Below, piece by piece: positions 53,757 to 62,213 of a stretch of DNA of 64,000 nt. Both the position numbers and the translations under genes were made by a program. The notes below the pieces were generated by a model. It was not told where the DNA came from and searched no databases. It worked only from the letters and a program-made list of their open reading frames with translations. This DNA comes from Brevundimonas diminuta 3F5N (GTDB lineage: Bacteria; Pseudomonadota; Alphaproteobacteria; Caulobacterales; Caulobacteraceae), in assembly GCF_900163625.1 (NCBI RefSeq), contig NZ_FUIE01000016.1, positions 29,350 through 93,349 of the forward strand. The letters run 5' to 3'. Positions within the stretch are counted from its first letter, which is position 1. Every line of letters starts with the position of its first letter.

Positions 53757-53876
53757 TCAGGATTCCGAGTGCCCCTCGTCCCCTTCGTCGAACAGGCGGA
53801 ACTCGTGCCACAGGCCGTTCAGGACGCCGAACGCCACCGCCAGGCCGAGGCCCAGGATCCAGGCGAAATACCACAT
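53757..53876 (-). CDS. cydX: Cytochrome bd oxidase small subunit CydX
   Basis: 39 residues, too short for most gene finders: MWYFAWILGLGLAVAFGVLNG, a single membrane helix, then LWHEFRLFDEGDEG. CydX opens with MWYFxWILG, and stabilises the CydAB oxidase and its hemes. It lies 22 bp after cydB, ahead of the terminator. The GGAGATCATCTC before it supplies the ribosome site. Confidence 0.9.
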   Translation of the reverse strand: MWYFAWILGLGLAVAFGVLNGLWHEFRLFDEGDEGHSES

Positions 53877-53898
53877 GAGATGATCTCCTTTCGCGGGA

Positions 53899-55047
53899 TC
53901 AGTAGAGGTCGGGATTGGTCTTCAGCTCAGCCTCGGTCGAACGGCCCCACAGCACCTTATAGACCCAGGAGGTGTAGAGCAGGACGAAGGGCAGGAAGAC
54001 CGCCACCACGATCAGCATGATGAACAGGGTCGTATGGCTGGACGACGCGTTCCACACGGTCAGGCTGGACTGGGCGTTGATCGAGCTGGGCAGGATGAAG
54101 GGGAACATCGACAGCCCGACCGTCGAGATGATCCCGACCGCCGAAGCCGATGAACCGCCGAAGGCCATCACCGCCGACTTGCGCCACATCCCCAGCAGAC
54201 CGATCGCGGCGCCGGCGAAGCCCAGGACCGGAGCGATGATCATCCACGGATAGCGCCCGTAGTTGTCCAGCCAGGCGCCGGGCGCGGCCTCGACGGCCGT
54301 GCGCAGCGGGTTGGAGGCGCCCGCCGTGTCGACCACGCCGGTGATGCGGAAGCCCATATCGCCGAACGCCACCATGGCGCCGCCGATGGCGAACAGCACC
54401 AGACTGGCCGCACCGGCGACGGTGCCGATGGCGCGAGCGCGCTTCAGCACCGGACCTTCTTCGCCCTTGACCGACAGCCAGGCCGCGCCGTGCAGAACCA
54501 GCATGGACACCGACAGCAGGCCGCAGATCAGGGTGAAGGGGGTGAACAGGCCCAGCAGGCTGCCTTCATAGAAGCTGCGCAGATCGCTATCCAGGCGGAA
54601 GGGCGCGCCCATCAGGACGTTGCCGACGGCCACGCCGAACACCAGGGTCGGGACGAAGCTGCCGATGAACAGGCCCCAGTCCCACATGGAGCGCCAGCGC
54701 GCCTCAGGCCGCTTGGAGCGATATTTGAACGACACGGGCCGCAATATCATCGCGGACAGCACCAGGAACATCGCCAGGTAGAAGCCCGAGAAGCTGACGG
54801 CGTAAACCTGCGGCCAGGCGGCGAAGATCGCCGCCCCGCCGACGATGAACCAGACCTGGTTGCCTTCCCAGGTCGCGCTCACGGTGTTGATGACCATACG
54901 GCGCTCTGCGTCCGTCTTGGCGACGAAGGGCAGCAGGGCGCCGACGCCCATGTCGAACCCGTCGGTCAGGGCGAAGCCGATCAGCAGCACGCCCAGCAGT
55001 CCCCACCAGATCAGGCGGAGGGTGGTGTAGTCGAGGGGAAGTTCCAT
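53899..55047 (-). CDS. cydB: Cytochrome d ubiquinol oxidase subunit II
   Basis: 382 residues from the ATG at 55047. It has MELPLDYTTLRLIWWGLLGVLLIGFALTDGFDMGVG, then VSATWEGNQVWF, the CydB hallmarks, and about nine membrane helices. It is the second subunit of the high-affinity quinol oxidase. It follows cydA by 25 bp. Confidence 0.96.
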   Translation of the reverse strand: MELPLDYTTLRLIWWGLLGVLLIGFALTDGFDMGVGALLPFVAKTDAERRMVINTVSATWEGNQVWFIVGGAAIFAAWPQVYAVSFSGFYLAMFLVLSAMILRPVSFKYRSKRPEARWRSMWDWGLFIGSFVPTLVFGVAVGNVLMGAPFRLDSDLRSFYEGSLLGLFTPFTLICGLLSVSMLVLHGAAWLSVKGEEGPVLKRARAIGTVAGAASLVLFAIGGAMVAFGDMGFRITGVVDTAGASNPLRTAVEAAPGAWLDNYGRYPWMIIAPVLGFAGAAIGLLGMWRKSAVMAFGGSSASAVGIISTVGLSMFPFILPSSINAQSSLTVWNASSSHTTLFIMLIVVAVFLPFVLLYTSWVYKVLWGRSTEAELKTNPDLY

Positions 55048-55072
55048 CTCTCTTTTTCCTTCAACGACCGGG

Positions 55073-56641
55073 TCAGGCGACCGCGGGCTCGCCTTCCGCG
55101 CTGGCGTCGGCTTCACGGGCTTCCTGTTCGGCGAACGGTCCCTTCTTGACCGTGCGCAGGATCAGCCCGACCTCGACCACGGCGAGCACGCCGTACAGCA
55201 GGGTGAAGCAGATGATCGTGGTGAGCAGTTGCGGCACGCCCAGGCTGGACACGCCCAGGAAGGTCGGCAGAACGCCTTCCACGGCCCAGGGCTGACGCCC
55301 CACTTCGGCCAGCAGCCAGCCGGACTCAATGGCGATCCACGGCAGCGGAATGGCCAGAACGGCCAGACGCAGGAACCACTTCGTCTCATGCTTGCGCAGG
55401 GTGCACAGGATGAAGGCCGTACCGAACAGGCCGATCATCAGGAAGCCGATGCCCGCCATGAAGCGGAAGACCCAGAACATCAGCGGCACGTTCGGCACCG
55501 TCGACCAGGCGGCCTGCTGGATCTGCTGCGGCGTGGCCGTGCGCGGATCTTCAACGTAACGCTTCAGCAGCAGGCCGTAGCCCAGATCGTTGCGGACCGT
55601 CTCGAACTGGCCGCGCGCGGCCATGTCCGTGGGATCGGCCTTGACCTTCTCCAGAGCGTCATAGGCGACGACGCCGCGCTCGATGCGGTCCTCGGCGACG
55701 GCGACCAGCTCAAGGATGCCCTCGACGGGCTTGTCGATGCTGCGCGTCGAGATCAGGCCCAGGACGTAGGGCACCTTGACCTCGAAGTGGGTGTGACGGT
55801 CCTCAAGGCTGGGCAGGCCGAACAGGGTCAGACCGGCCGGCGCCTCTTCGGTGCGCCACATGGCTTCCAGAGCGGCCAGCTTCATCTTCTGGTTGTCGGT
55901 CAGGGCGTAGCCCGACTCATCGCCCAGAACGACCACCGACAGCGACGACAGCAGGCCGAACGCCGCGGCGACCGTCATCGATCGCTTGGCGAAGCCGACG
56001 TGCTTGCCCTTCAGCAGATAGAAGGCCGAGATGCCCAGCACGACCACAGCGGCGCAGACATAGCCGGCCGACACGGTGTGCACGAACTTGGCCTGAGCCA
56101 CCGGGTTGAAGATCACCGCCATGAAGTCGGTGACTTCCATACGCATGGTGTCGGGGTTGAAGGCGGCGCCGACCGGGTTCTGCATCCAGCCGTTGGCCGC
56201 CAGAATCCACAGGGCCGACAGGTTGGTGCCCAAGGCCACCATGAAGGTGACGAACAGGTGGGCGTGCGGCTTCAGCTTGTCCCAGCCGAAGAACATCAGG
56301 CCGACGAAGGTCGCCTCCATGAAGAAGGCCATCAGGCCCTCGATCGCCAGCGGCGCCCCGAAGATGTCCCCGACGTAGTGGGAATAGTAGCTCCAGTTCA
56401 TGCCGAACTGGAATTCCATCGTCAGGCCGGTAGCGACGCCCAGCACGAAGTTGATGCCGAATATCGCGCCCCAGAAACGGGTGATCGTCCGCCAGATCGG
56501 CCGACGGGTCATCACATAGATGCTCTCCATGATGACCAGCATGAAGGAGAGGCCCAAGGTGAGGGGCACGAATAGAAAGTGGTATAGCGCCGTCAGTGCG
56601 AACTGAAGGCGCGAAAGGTCTACGACCGCCAGGTCGATCAT
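55073..56641 (-). CDS. cydA: Cytochrome d ubiquinol oxidase subunit I
   Basis: 522 residues from the ATG at 56641. His21 in LTALYHFLFVPLT is the proximal heme b595 ligand, and GWMQNPVG, a Q-loop and the C-terminal helices are present. The subunit holds hemes b558, b595 and d, and oxidises quinol with oxygen at low concentration. A perfect FNR box lies 77-90 bp upstream. Confidence 0.97.
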   Translation of the reverse strand: MIDLAVVDLSRLQFALTALYHFLFVPLTLGLSFMLVIMESIYVMTRRPIWRTITRFWGAIFGINFVLGVATGLTMEFQFGMNWSYYSHYVGDIFGAPLAIEGLMAFFMEATFVGLMFFGWDKLKPHAHLFVTFMVALGTNLSALWILAANGWMQNPVGAAFNPDTMRMEVTDFMAVIFNPVAQAKFVHTVSAGYVCAAVVVLGISAFYLLKGKHVGFAKRSMTVAAAFGLLSSLSVVVLGDESGYALTDNQKMKLAALEAMWRTEEAPAGLTLFGLPSLEDRHTHFEVKVPYVLGLISTRSIDKPVEGILELVAVAEDRIERGVVAYDALEKVKADPTDMAARGQFETVRNDLGYGLLLKRYVEDPRTATPQQIQQAAWSTVPNVPLMFWVFRFMAGIGFLMIGLFGTAFILCTLRKHETKWFLRLAVLAIPLPWIAIESGWLLAEVGRQPWAVEGVLPTFLGVSSLGVPQLLTTIICFTLLYGVLAVVEVGLILRTVKKGPFAEQEAREADASAEGEPAVA

Positions 56642-56717
56642 CGTTCCAGGCTCCTGACCGCCAGCCCCCATCGACCGGCGTTCTACTCTAACCTAAAGCA
56701 GCGCCCTCTGGCGCGCC

Positions 56718-56731
56718 TTGATCCTGATCAA
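56718..56731. promoter_or_regulatory. Perfect FNR box in the cydA/cydD divergent gap
   Basis: TTGATCCTGATCAA is an exact TTGAT-N4-ATCAA palindrome. It lies 77 bp before the cydA ATG on the minus strand and about 150 bp before cydD on the plus strand, so it can serve both. Confidence 0.85.
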
Positions 56732-56879
56732 AGCCGCGCGCGCCGACTTGAACTAGACGGCGTTTCGCCCAAGGGCCTTTCGCCACATAGGCTTTTTGCC
56801 CCATCCTCTATTGTCGCCGGTTGCAGTGGATGAGGCCGGTTCAGGCCCACATTCCCAGAATGGCGCACCAGGAGACGTG

Positions 56880-58523
56880 ATGACGGCCCAGCCGGTCGAG
56901 CCTCAACAAGCGGATTCGCGACGAATCGCAGAGACGGCGACAGCCGCCGCCTGGCTGAAATCCGCCCTGTCTCCCTGGCGCCGTCTGATGAGCCTGGGCG
57001 GCGCCCTGGTGATCGCGGACACGGTTCCCGCCATCGGCTTCGCCGCTGGACTGGCCCTGGCCGTCGGCGCCCTGCCCCAGGGCTTGGCCGAAGCCGTTCC
57101 CGGCCTGATTCTGGCGGCCGCCGCCCTGATCGTGCGCGCTGCGCTCAATCAGGGCGCGGTCTTCGTCAACACCCGCGCCGCCCGCGCCGCCAAGAACGGC
57201 CTGCGCCGCCGGGTGCTGACAGGCGCCCTCGGAGGCCGCCTGTCCGACGCCGCCGCCATGACCGCCGCCGCCGAGGGCGTCGAGGCGCTGGACGGCCACG
57301 TCGCCCGCTTCACCCCCGCCCGCACGGCCGCCGCCGCCTCGCCCATCATCCTGATCGTGGCGGCGGGCGTGGTCAGCCCCTTCACCGCCGGCATTCTGAT
57401 ATTCACCCTGCTGCCCTTCGTGCTGGGCATGGCCCTGACCGGCATGGCCGCGAGCGCTGAGAGCCGCCGTCAGTTTCAGGCGCTGGAGCGTCTGTCGGGC
57501 CTGTTCCTGGACCGGGTGCGCGCCCTGCCCGCCATCCTGTCTTTCCAGGCCGAGGCGCAGCAGACCCGCGTCATCGCCCGCGCCTCGGATGATCTGGCCC
57601 GCCGCACCGGCAAGGTGCTGAAGGTCGCCTTCCTGTCCTCGGCGGTTCTGGAGTTCTTCTCGGCGCTGGCCGTGGCGCTGGTCGCCGTCTACTGTGGGTT
57701 CAACCTGCTGAAGCTGCTGCCGTTTCCGGCGCCCGACGAACTGAGTCTGGCGCAGGCCTTCTTCGTCCTGGCCCTGGCGCCCGAGGTCTATCAGCCCATG
57801 CGCCGCCTCGCCGCCGCCTATCACGATCGTCAAGCCGCCGAGTCCGCCGTCCCCAGCCTCAGCCGCCTGGATCAGGCCGACGAGACGCCCCGCGCGCGGC
57901 CCTCCCCGCCCGTCTCAGCGCCCACCGTGCGCTTCCATGACGTGGCCATCGCCTATGACGGCGCGCCGGTGCTCAGCGGATTCGATCTGTCGGTCGCGCC
58001 CGGCGCCATCGTCGCCCTGACCGGCCTCAGCGGCGCGGGCAAGACCAGCCTGCTGAACCTGTTCCTGGGCCTATCGCCCTTGTCAGGCGGCGAGGTCGAG
58101 GTCGGCGACGCGCGCCTGTCGGACCATCCCGACCTGACCGCCTGGATCGCCTGGGCCGGTCAGGCGCCGGTCGTGATCCGAGGGACGCTGGCCGAGAACA
58201 TCGCCCTGGCTCAACGCAGCGCTTCGCCCGAAGAGGTCGAACAGGCCGCGCGCAAGGCGGGCCTAGACGGCGCGCTGGACCGTCTGATCGACGAGCGCGG
58301 CGGCGGCCTGTCGGGCGGCGAGCGGCGGCGTCTGAGTCTGGCCCGCGCCTTCCTCAAACCCGCGCCCCTGCTGCTGCTGGACGAGCCGACCGCCAATCTG
58401 GACGCCGAGGCCGAAGCCGCCCTGCTGCCGCTCATCCGCGAGGCTGCGCGCGGGCGCACGACCCTGATCGCGACCCATTCCGACGCCGTGGCCGAACTGG
58501 CCGATGTGGTGGTGCGCCTGTGA
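56880..58523 (+). CDS. cydD: Thiol reductant ABC exporter, subunit CydD
   Basis: 547 residues from the ATG at 56880 (GGAGACG upstream). Six membrane helices are followed by an ABC domain with Walker A GLSGAGKTS, signature LSGGERRRLSLARA and Walker B LLLLDEPTANLD. CydDC exports glutathione/cysteine to the periplasm, a condition for cytochrome bd assembly. It overlaps cydC by 4 bp and is divergent from cydABX. Confidence 0.94.
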   Translation: MTAQPVEPQQADSRRIAETATAAAWLKSALSPWRRLMSLGGALVIADTVPAIGFAAGLALAVGALPQGLAEAVPGLILAAAALIVRAALNQGAVFVNTRAARAAKNGLRRRVLTGALGGRLSDAAAMTAAAEGVEALDGHVARFTPARTAAAASPIILIVAAGVVSPFTAGILIFTLLPFVLGMALTGMAASAESRRQFQALERLSGLFLDRVRALPAILSFQAEAQQTRVIARASDDLARRTGKVLKVAFLSSAVLEFFSALAVALVAVYCGFNLLKLLPFPAPDELSLAQAFFVLALAPEVYQPMRRLAAAYHDRQAAESAVPSLSRLDQADETPRARPSPPVSAPTVRFHDVAIAYDGAPVLSGFDLSVAPGAIVALTGLSGAGKTSLLNLFLGLSPLSGGEVEVGDARLSDHPDLTAWIAWAGQAPVVIRGTLAENIALAQRSASPEEVEQAARKAGLDGALDRLIDERGGGLSGGERRRLSLARAFLKPAPLLLLDEPTANLDAEAEAALLPLIREAARGRTTLIATHSDAVAELADVVVRL

Positions 58524-60184
58524 AGCCTCAAACCTCTCCCGGCGTCGCCCGCCTCAAGGCCATGATCCGCGCTCAGGAGCGCGCCCAGTTGCCGCGTCTG
58601 CTGGCCGCATCCATCACGGGGGCGCTGGTGTCCGTCGGAGCCGTGGCCCTGCTGGGCGTGTCGGGCTGGTTCATCACCGCATCCGCCCTGGCCACAGCGG
58701 CGGGGCCCGCTGTGGCCCATGTGTTCAACTATCTGGTGCCCAGCGCGGTCATCCGCTTCCTGGCCATCGTGCGCACCGCCTCCCGCTATGGCGAGCGCGT
58801 CACCGGGCATGAGGCGGCGCTGAAGGCGCTGGCCGCCCTGCGCCCCCAACTGTTCGAAGGTCTGGCGCGCGGTTCGACGGCGCGCGCCCTGTCGCTGGCG
58901 GGCGGCGAGGCTTCGGCCCGGCTGGTGCAGGACGTAGACGCCGTGCAGGACCGCTTCGTGCGCCTGTCCGCGCCGTGGAGCGCGGGCGCGGGCCTGCTGA
59001 CCGGCATGGTGATGGCCTCGCTGGCCGGATGGCGTGCAGCCGCCGCCGTCGCTCTGGCCGCGATGCTCAGCGTGGGTGTAGGCGTCATCCTGGGCCGCCG
59101 CCTAGCCGAGCCCGCAGGCCGTCGCCTGCAGGAGGCCATGGGCGACTTCAAGACCGACTTCGCCGCCATGGCCGCCGCCGCGCCCGAGCTTCAAGCCTAC
59201 GGCATGAAGGATTGGGCCGTCGATCGCCTGGCCCGTCAAGGCGGCGCCGTCGAGGCCGCCGCCGAGGCCCTGGCCCGCGCCGGAGGCTGGCTGATGGCGA
59301 GCCAGACCCTGGCGATGGCGCTGGGCGTCACGGGCTCCGCCCTGGCGGCCGGCTCCGCCTCCCCCGCTTTGACCGCCCTGGCCATGCTGGCCGCCGTCGC
59401 CACGATCGAGAGCGCGGGCAATCTGCTGAACGCCCTGCGCCAGAACGGCGCCGTCGCCGTCGCCGTCCAGCGCCTGGGCGAACTGCTGGGCGATGAGGCG
59501 CCCGTCGCGGCGTCAGCGCCCGCCGCCCCCGCCTTGCGCCTGTCGGCGGCCGACCTGCGTCTGGCTCCGCCGCAACGCCTGGCCGTCGTCGGCCGCTCCG
59601 GCGCGGGCAAGACCACCCTGGTCGAGCGGATGATGCATCTGCGCACGCCCATGCCCGGCGAGGTCGCCTTCGCCGATGTCGACGGAGCCGCCCTGTCTGC
59701 GGATGCGGTGCGCCCCCTGTTCGCCTATGCGCCGCAACAGGCGGTGCTGATGGCCGGAACAGTGCGCGAGAACCTGCGCCTGGCCGCCCCCACGGCGGAT
59801 GACGAACAGCTTTGGGCCGTGCTTGAGGACGCCGGACTGGCGGATCGCATCCGCGCCGCGCCCGGCGGGCTGGACGTCGCCCTGGGTGAAAACGGCGCGC
59901 GGCTGTCGGGCGGCGAGCGGCGGCGCCTGGGCCTGGCCCGCGCCTATCTGCGCCTCGCCCCCTGGTTGGTGCTGGACGAGCCGACTGAAGGGCTGGACGC
60001 GGCCACCGAGGCCAAGGTGCTGGATCGGCTGTCGCAGCGCCTCCAACGCACCGGCCAGGGCCTGATCCTGGTCAGCCACCGCCCGGCGCCGCTGGCCCTG
60101 TGCGATCAGGCGCTGACAGTCAGCGGGATCGCGCCGGACGGCCATGTCCAGGGCGACGTCGGGCCGCTTCGAGCCGCCGCCTGA
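58520..60184 (+). CDS. cydC: Thiol reductant ABC exporter, subunit CydC
   Basis: 554 residues from a GTG that overlaps the cydD stop as GTGA. Six membrane helices, then an ABC domain with Walker A GRSGAGKTT, signature LSGGERRRLGLARAYL and VLDEPTEGLD. It pairs with CydD. The short gap to the next FNR box suggests that the following two genes are a separate unit. Confidence 0.94.
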   Translation: MKPQTSPGVARLKAMIRAQERAQLPRLLAASITGALVSVGAVALLGVSGWFITASALATAAGPAVAHVFNYLVPSAVIRFLAIVRTASRYGERVTGHEAALKALAALRPQLFEGLARGSTARALSLAGGEASARLVQDVDAVQDRFVRLSAPWSAGAGLLTGMVMASLAGWRAAAAVALAAMLSVGVGVILGRRLAEPAGRRLQEAMGDFKTDFAAMAAAAPELQAYGMKDWAVDRLARQGGAVEAAAEALARAGGWLMASQTLAMALGVTGSALAAGSASPALTALAMLAAVATIESAGNLLNALRQNGAVAVAVQRLGELLGDEAPVAASAPAAPALRLSAADLRLAPPQRLAVVGRSGAGKTTLVERMMHLRTPMPGEVAFADVDGAALSADAVRPLFAYAPQQAVLMAGTVRENLRLAAPTADDEQLWAVLEDAGLADRIRAAPGGLDVALGENGARLSGGERRRLGLARAYLRLAPWLVLDEPTEGLDAATEAKVLDRLSQRLQRTGQGLILVSHRPAPLALCDQALTVSGIAPDGHVQGDVGPLRAAA

Positions 60185-60196
60185 ACCGAACGACCT

Positions 60197-60210
60197 TTGA
60201 TCTCCATCAA
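60197..60210 (+). promoter_or_regulatory. Perfect FNR box before a two-gene unit of unknown function
   Basis: TTGATCTCCATCAA is an exact TTGAT-N4-ATCAA palindrome, 13 bp after cydC and 49 bp before the ATG at 60259. Confidence 0.85.
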
Positions 60211-60258
60211 GGCGTAGCGACGAACGATCAGCTCTGCTGTCGGCATAGGAGAACTGCC

Positions 60259-60375
60259 ATGCCTTCAGAAATCGTCGCCCCCGTCGCCGCCATGGGCGCC
60301 TTCTTCCTCACCTTCATGGTCGCCATGGCCTATGGCGTGATCAGCAGCAATCTGGCCGACCGCAAGGGGCGCTGA
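60259..60375 (+). CDS. 38-residue single-helix membrane protein, likely FNR-regulated
   Basis: 38 residues with AGGAGA before the ATG. One membrane helix (about 9-31) with GAFFLTFMVAMAYGVISSN, then a short basic tail LADRKGR. It resembles small subunits such as CydX or CcoQ in size but has no matching motif. It is followed three bases later by the 123-residue gene. The real start could be hidden by the small size, but ribosome site and neighbour argue for a gene. Confidence 0.68.
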   Translation: MPSEIVAPVAAMGAFFLTFMVAMAYGVISSNLADRKGR

Positions 60376-60377
60376 CC

Positions 60378-60749
60378 ATGACGCTGCACCATATCCGGCT
60401 GGAGTTGGCCCGCGAGGCCGATGCGCCGCACGGCGATCCGCGTGACGGCTATGATCTGGTCATGACGCTGGACCAGCAGTCGCGGCTGGACGCAGCGGCC
60501 CTGCTGGCCGCGCCCGAGCGCACGCGCGTCCGTCGTTTCCGCGACGGCGAAACCCTGGCGGTCGGCCAATTGTCTCAGGGCGCTGACGGCCGTTGGGTGC
60601 TGGACTTCCCCGGCGAAGAGTCCGACGCCGTCGGCTTCCGCCTCGAAAGCGAACGCTTCGTGCCGGGGGAATACGTCTCTCTCGCCGAGCCGGGCGGCCC
60701 CATGCGTCCCTATCGGGTCGCCCTGGTCCAGCCGCTGGATCGCGCCTGA
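60378..60749 (+). CDS. Hypothetical soluble protein, likely FNR-regulated
   Basis: 123 residues, soluble and acidic. It opens with LHHIRLELAREADAPHGDPRDGYDLV and has a beta-rich middle with RTRVRRFRDGE and GRWVLDFPGE, ending with ERFVPGEYVSLAEPGG and YRVALVQ. I recall similar uncharacterised proteins near low-oxygen genes but cannot name a family. It follows the 38-residue protein with two bases between stop and start and ends near a strong hairpin. Confidence 0.75.
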   Translation: MTLHHIRLELAREADAPHGDPRDGYDLVMTLDQQSRLDAAALLAAPERTRVRRFRDGETLAVGQLSQGADGRWVLDFPGEESDAVGFRLESERFVPGEYVSLAEPGGPMRPYRVALVQPLDRA

Positions 60750-60760
60750 ACCATCATGGT

Positions 60761-60787
60761 CGACGCCGCCTGGATCAGGCGGCGTCG
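60761..60787. terminator. 11-bp perfect hairpin between convergent genes
   Basis: CGACGCCGCCT (60761-60771) and AGGCGGCGTCG (60777-60787) are exact inverted repeats with a five-base loop. The right arm overlaps the CorC stop. It lacks a T-run but suits termination between convergent genes. Confidence 0.5.
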
Positions 60788-62088
60788 GTCTCTCCGCCCT
60801 TGATCACTGGGCGGAACAGAAGCTTGTCGATACGACGGTCGTCCATGTCGATGACCTCGACCTCGAAGCGGCCCAGTTGCAGGATGTCGCCTTCGTTCGG
60901 CACGCGCGACAGATGGTGCAGCACCAGACCCGCCACCGTGTGGAAGCCTTCGTGTTCGCCGAAGTCTTCGCCCAGGGCCTCACCCAGTTCATCCAGATCG
61001 ATCTGACCGTCGACCGCCCAAGTGCCGTCGGCGCGCTTGCGCACGGCCGTCTCGGTCTCGTCGTGGCTCTCGTTGAAGTCGCCGGCGATCATCTCCAGCA
61101 GGTCCGTCGCCGTGACCACGCCTTCAAAGGCGCCGTATTCATCGACCACGAAGGCCATATGAACCTTCGAGCCCTTCAGGATCTCCAGCGCCTTCAGCAC
61201 CGAGGTCGACTGCGGGATGAAGGCCGGCTCGGCCACCAGCTTCTCGACGTTGAACTCGCCGTTGTCGAGCAGGCTGTCCAGCAGGTCCTTCTTGTGGACC
61301 ACGCCCAGCGGATTATCGATGTCGTTGTCGCGCGCCACCACGATGCGCGAATAGGGACAGGTGCGGATCTCTTCGCGCAGTATCTCTTCGGAATCGTCCA
61401 GGGCGATCCAGTAGACCTCGTGACGCGGCGTCATGGCCACGCGCACGGCCCGGTCGCCCAGGCGCAGGATCTCTTCGATCATCTCCTGCTCTTCCGGCTC
61501 GATCAGGCCCGCGGACGTGCCTTCGGCCAGGATGCTCTCGACTTCTTCCTGAGTGACGTCCGAACCGTCGCGGTCCTTGACGCCCAGCAGCTTGAGGATG
61601 CCCGAGGTCGAAGCCGTCAGCAGCAGCACGAACGGCTTCATCGCCAGGGCCAGGGTCGAGATCGGGCCGGCCATTTTGGAGGCGATGGTCTCGGGGAAGA
61701 TCAGGGCCAGGCGCTTGGGCACCAGTTCGCCGATGATCAGCGAGACATAGGTGATCAGCACCACGACCACGCCGGTGGCGATGATCTGCGAATAAGGGGC
61801 CAGGGCGGGAATGTTCGCCGTCAGGATGTCGTCCAGCTCGCCCGCGATGGCGGCCTGACCATAGGCGCCCGCCAGAATGCCGATCAGAGTGATGCCCACC
61901 TGAACCGCCGAAAGGAACTGGGTCGGCTCCTCAGCCAGTTTCAACGCGGCGCGGGCGCCGCGATCGCCTCGTTCGGCGCGGCTCTGAAGCTTGGATTTGC
62001 GGGAGGACACAACCGCGAGTTCGGTCATGGCGAAAAGGCCGTTCAGCACCACAAGCAGCAGCACGACGACGATAGCGATGGTCAACAT
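60775..62088 (-). CDS. CorC/HlyC-type (CNNM-like) membrane protein
   Basis: 437 residues: a DUF21/CNNM membrane domain (1 to about 190, with NGLFAMTELAVVSSRKSKL and GELVPKRLALIFPE), a CBS pair (about 210-330, with PRHEVYWI, DEYGAFEGVVTATDLLE) and a C-terminal CorC_HlyC domain (EHEGFHTVAGLVLHHLSRVPNEGD). Members move or regulate Mg2+ or Co2+; older names call them hemolysins. It converges on the FNR unit. Confidence 0.9.
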   Translation of the reverse strand: MLTIAIVVVLLLVVLNGLFAMTELAVVSSRKSKLQSRAERGDRGARAALKLAEEPTQFLSAVQVGITLIGILAGAYGQAAIAGELDDILTANIPALAPYSQIIATGVVVVLITYVSLIIGELVPKRLALIFPETIASKMAGPISTLALAMKPFVLLLTASTSGILKLLGVKDRDGSDVTQEEVESILAEGTSAGLIEPEEQEMIEEILRLGDRAVRVAMTPRHEVYWIALDDSEEILREEIRTCPYSRIVVARDNDIDNPLGVVHKKDLLDSLLDNGEFNVEKLVAEPAFIPQSTSVLKALEILKGSKVHMAFVVDEYGAFEGVVTATDLLEMIAGDFNESHDETETAVRKRADGTWAVDGQIDLDELGEALGEDFGEHEGFHTVAGLVLHHLSRVPNEGDILQLGRFEVEVIDMDDRRIDKLLFRPVIKGGETDAA

Positions 62089-62213
62089 CGAAAAGGGAGA
62101 AGCCCTGAGCGCGGCGCGACTAACGGCGTCCGCGCAGCCGATAGTAAAGGTGAAGCCGTGCCTGCGCCAGCTTTGTTGTCGAAACCGCGGCGTTCACCGC
62201 GCGCGCTCGGGCG

